This document shows positions 5,722-7,043 of a stretch of 7,043 nucleotides of DNA, piece after piece; positions within the stretch are counted from its first letter, which is position 1; the number at the start of each line of letters is the position of its first letter. This DNA is from Actinomycetota bacterium (GTDB lineage: Bacteria > Actinomycetota > Thermoleophilia > Solirubrobacterales > Solirubrobacteraceae). Where the stretch lies: positions 1 through 7,043 of the forward strand of contig SYBY01000360.1 in the NCBI GenBank assembly GCA_005788585.1. The letters run 5' to 3'. The translations under genes were made by a program, and so were the position numbers. A model generated the notes under the pieces. It saw only the letters and a list, made by a program, of their open reading frames with translations. It did not search any database and was not told the origin of the DNA.

Positions 5722-6042
5722 CTACTGCCGGGATCGGCCGCCGCGCAGCACGAAACCGCGCTGGGCGAGCACCTCGACCGCGTCCTCGAACCCCGCGAAG
5801 TCGCGGGCGCGCAGGAGGTCCACCGGGCGTCCCGCGGGACCGGCGGAACGCAGCCAGCGCTGGAGCGTCTCGTCGCCGAGCTGTGCGGCCGGCTCGTTGG
5901 TCAGCGCGAGCAGGATCGGGAGCTCGGGACAGTGGTCGAGCTCGCCGGTGATGACCGCGATCGGATCGACGTCGAGGATCTCGCACAGCTCGTCGTCGCT
6001 GAGGCCCAGGCGGGTCATCAGCGTGACGGCGGGCGAGATCAT
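5722..6042 (-). CDS. Xre/MbcA/ParS-like antitoxin-type protein (tentative)
   Basis: A 106-residue soluble protein starting 10 bases after the prs stop; Met9 is an alternative start but would lengthen the gap, and neither has a Shine-Dalgarno. The N-terminal half, Gly-Leu-Ser-Asp-Asp-Glu-Leu-Cys-Glu-Ile-Leu-Asp-Val (13-25), has the spacing of an Xre-type helix-turn-helix, though the recognition helix is unusually acidic and short of Arg/Lys. The C-terminal half, Leu-Gly-Asp-Glu-Thr-Leu-Gln-Arg-Trp-Leu-Arg (55-65), then Gly-Arg-Pro-Val-Asp-Leu-Leu (71-77), then an Ala-Val helix ending Arg-Gly-Phe, resembles the MbcA/ParS/Xre toxin-binding domain (formerly DUF2384), whose hallmark is Trp-Leu then Gly-x-x-Pro-x-x-Leu-Leu. 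In known systems this domain blocks a RES-domain toxin that is usually encoded next door. No such toxin is here: the next gene is a membrane protein. It may be an orphan antitoxin, a regulator, or an unrelated helical protein. Confidence 0.72.
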   Translation of the reverse strand: MISPAVTLMTRLGLSDDELCEILDVDPIAVITGELDHCPELPILLALTNEPAAQLGDETLQRWLRSAGPAGRPVDLLRARDFAGFEDAVEVLAQRGFVLRGGRSRQ

Positions 6043-6052
6043 CGGCGCGCGA

Positions 6053-7043
<991 letters not shown>

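Noticed and set aside
5713..5724. TAGATT just before the DUF7144 start as a -10 element like that of the DUF4235 gene
   Set aside because: Here the TAG is the stop codon of the Xre-like gene and no -35 is visible; coincidence is more likely.
4712..5986. Minus-strand open frame of 424 residues running through three genes
   Set aside because: It is an out-of-frame shadow of the Xre-like, DUF7144 and EAL genes, with Arg/Ser/Pro-rich translation and no start signal.

Overview
The window is GC-rich, densely packed bacterial chromosome with no sign of mobile DNA. Protein features suggest an actinobacterium, probably of the Thermoleophilia/Solirubrobacterales type (Conexibacter, Patulibacter, Solirubrobacter). 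They include a DUF4235 protein, a DUF7144-type four-helix membrane protein, an EAL protein with a C-terminal DICT domain, and an actinobacterial-looking PRPP synthetase. The lineage is an inference from family resemblance, not from a marker search. No tRNA, rRNA, CRISPR array, insertion sequence or riboswitch was recognised.

Layout. Left block (1-2490, minus strand): a 231-residue protein of unknown function, then a 143-residue single-helix exported protein with four cysteines, then the first 432 residues of a secreted family 2 glycoside hydrolase that runs off the left edge. The three are co-directional with gaps of 19 and 47 bases. Positions 2491-2607 form a divergent promoter region containing an 8-base inverted repeat. 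Central block (2608-4018, plus strand): a DUF4235 membrane protein overlaps by 8 bases an aldo/keto-reductase-fold protein that lacks two of the four usual catalytic residues. Right block (4011-7043, minus strand): prs (PRPP synthetase, its 5' end outside the window), then a 106-residue protein resembling Xre/MbcA/ParS antitoxins, a DUF7144-type membrane protein, and an EAL-DICT protein that probably degrades cyclic di-GMP. Gaps are 10, 9 and 49 bases, so prs may be co-transcribed with the genes below it. The reductase and EAL genes converge and overlap by 8 bases, with both stop codons inside one palindrome.

How the genes may work together. The right block joins nucleotide-precursor synthesis (Prs) to a possible ParS-like regulator and a cyclic di-GMP phosphodiesterase with a sensory domain. 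The ParS-like gene beside prs is the most intriguing point, because ParT, the RES-domain toxin of ParST systems, is known to ADP-ribosylate Prs. No toxin gene is visible here. The left block looks like an envelope or exported set ending in carbohydrate hydrolysis. The longest stretch without a gene is 117 bases.
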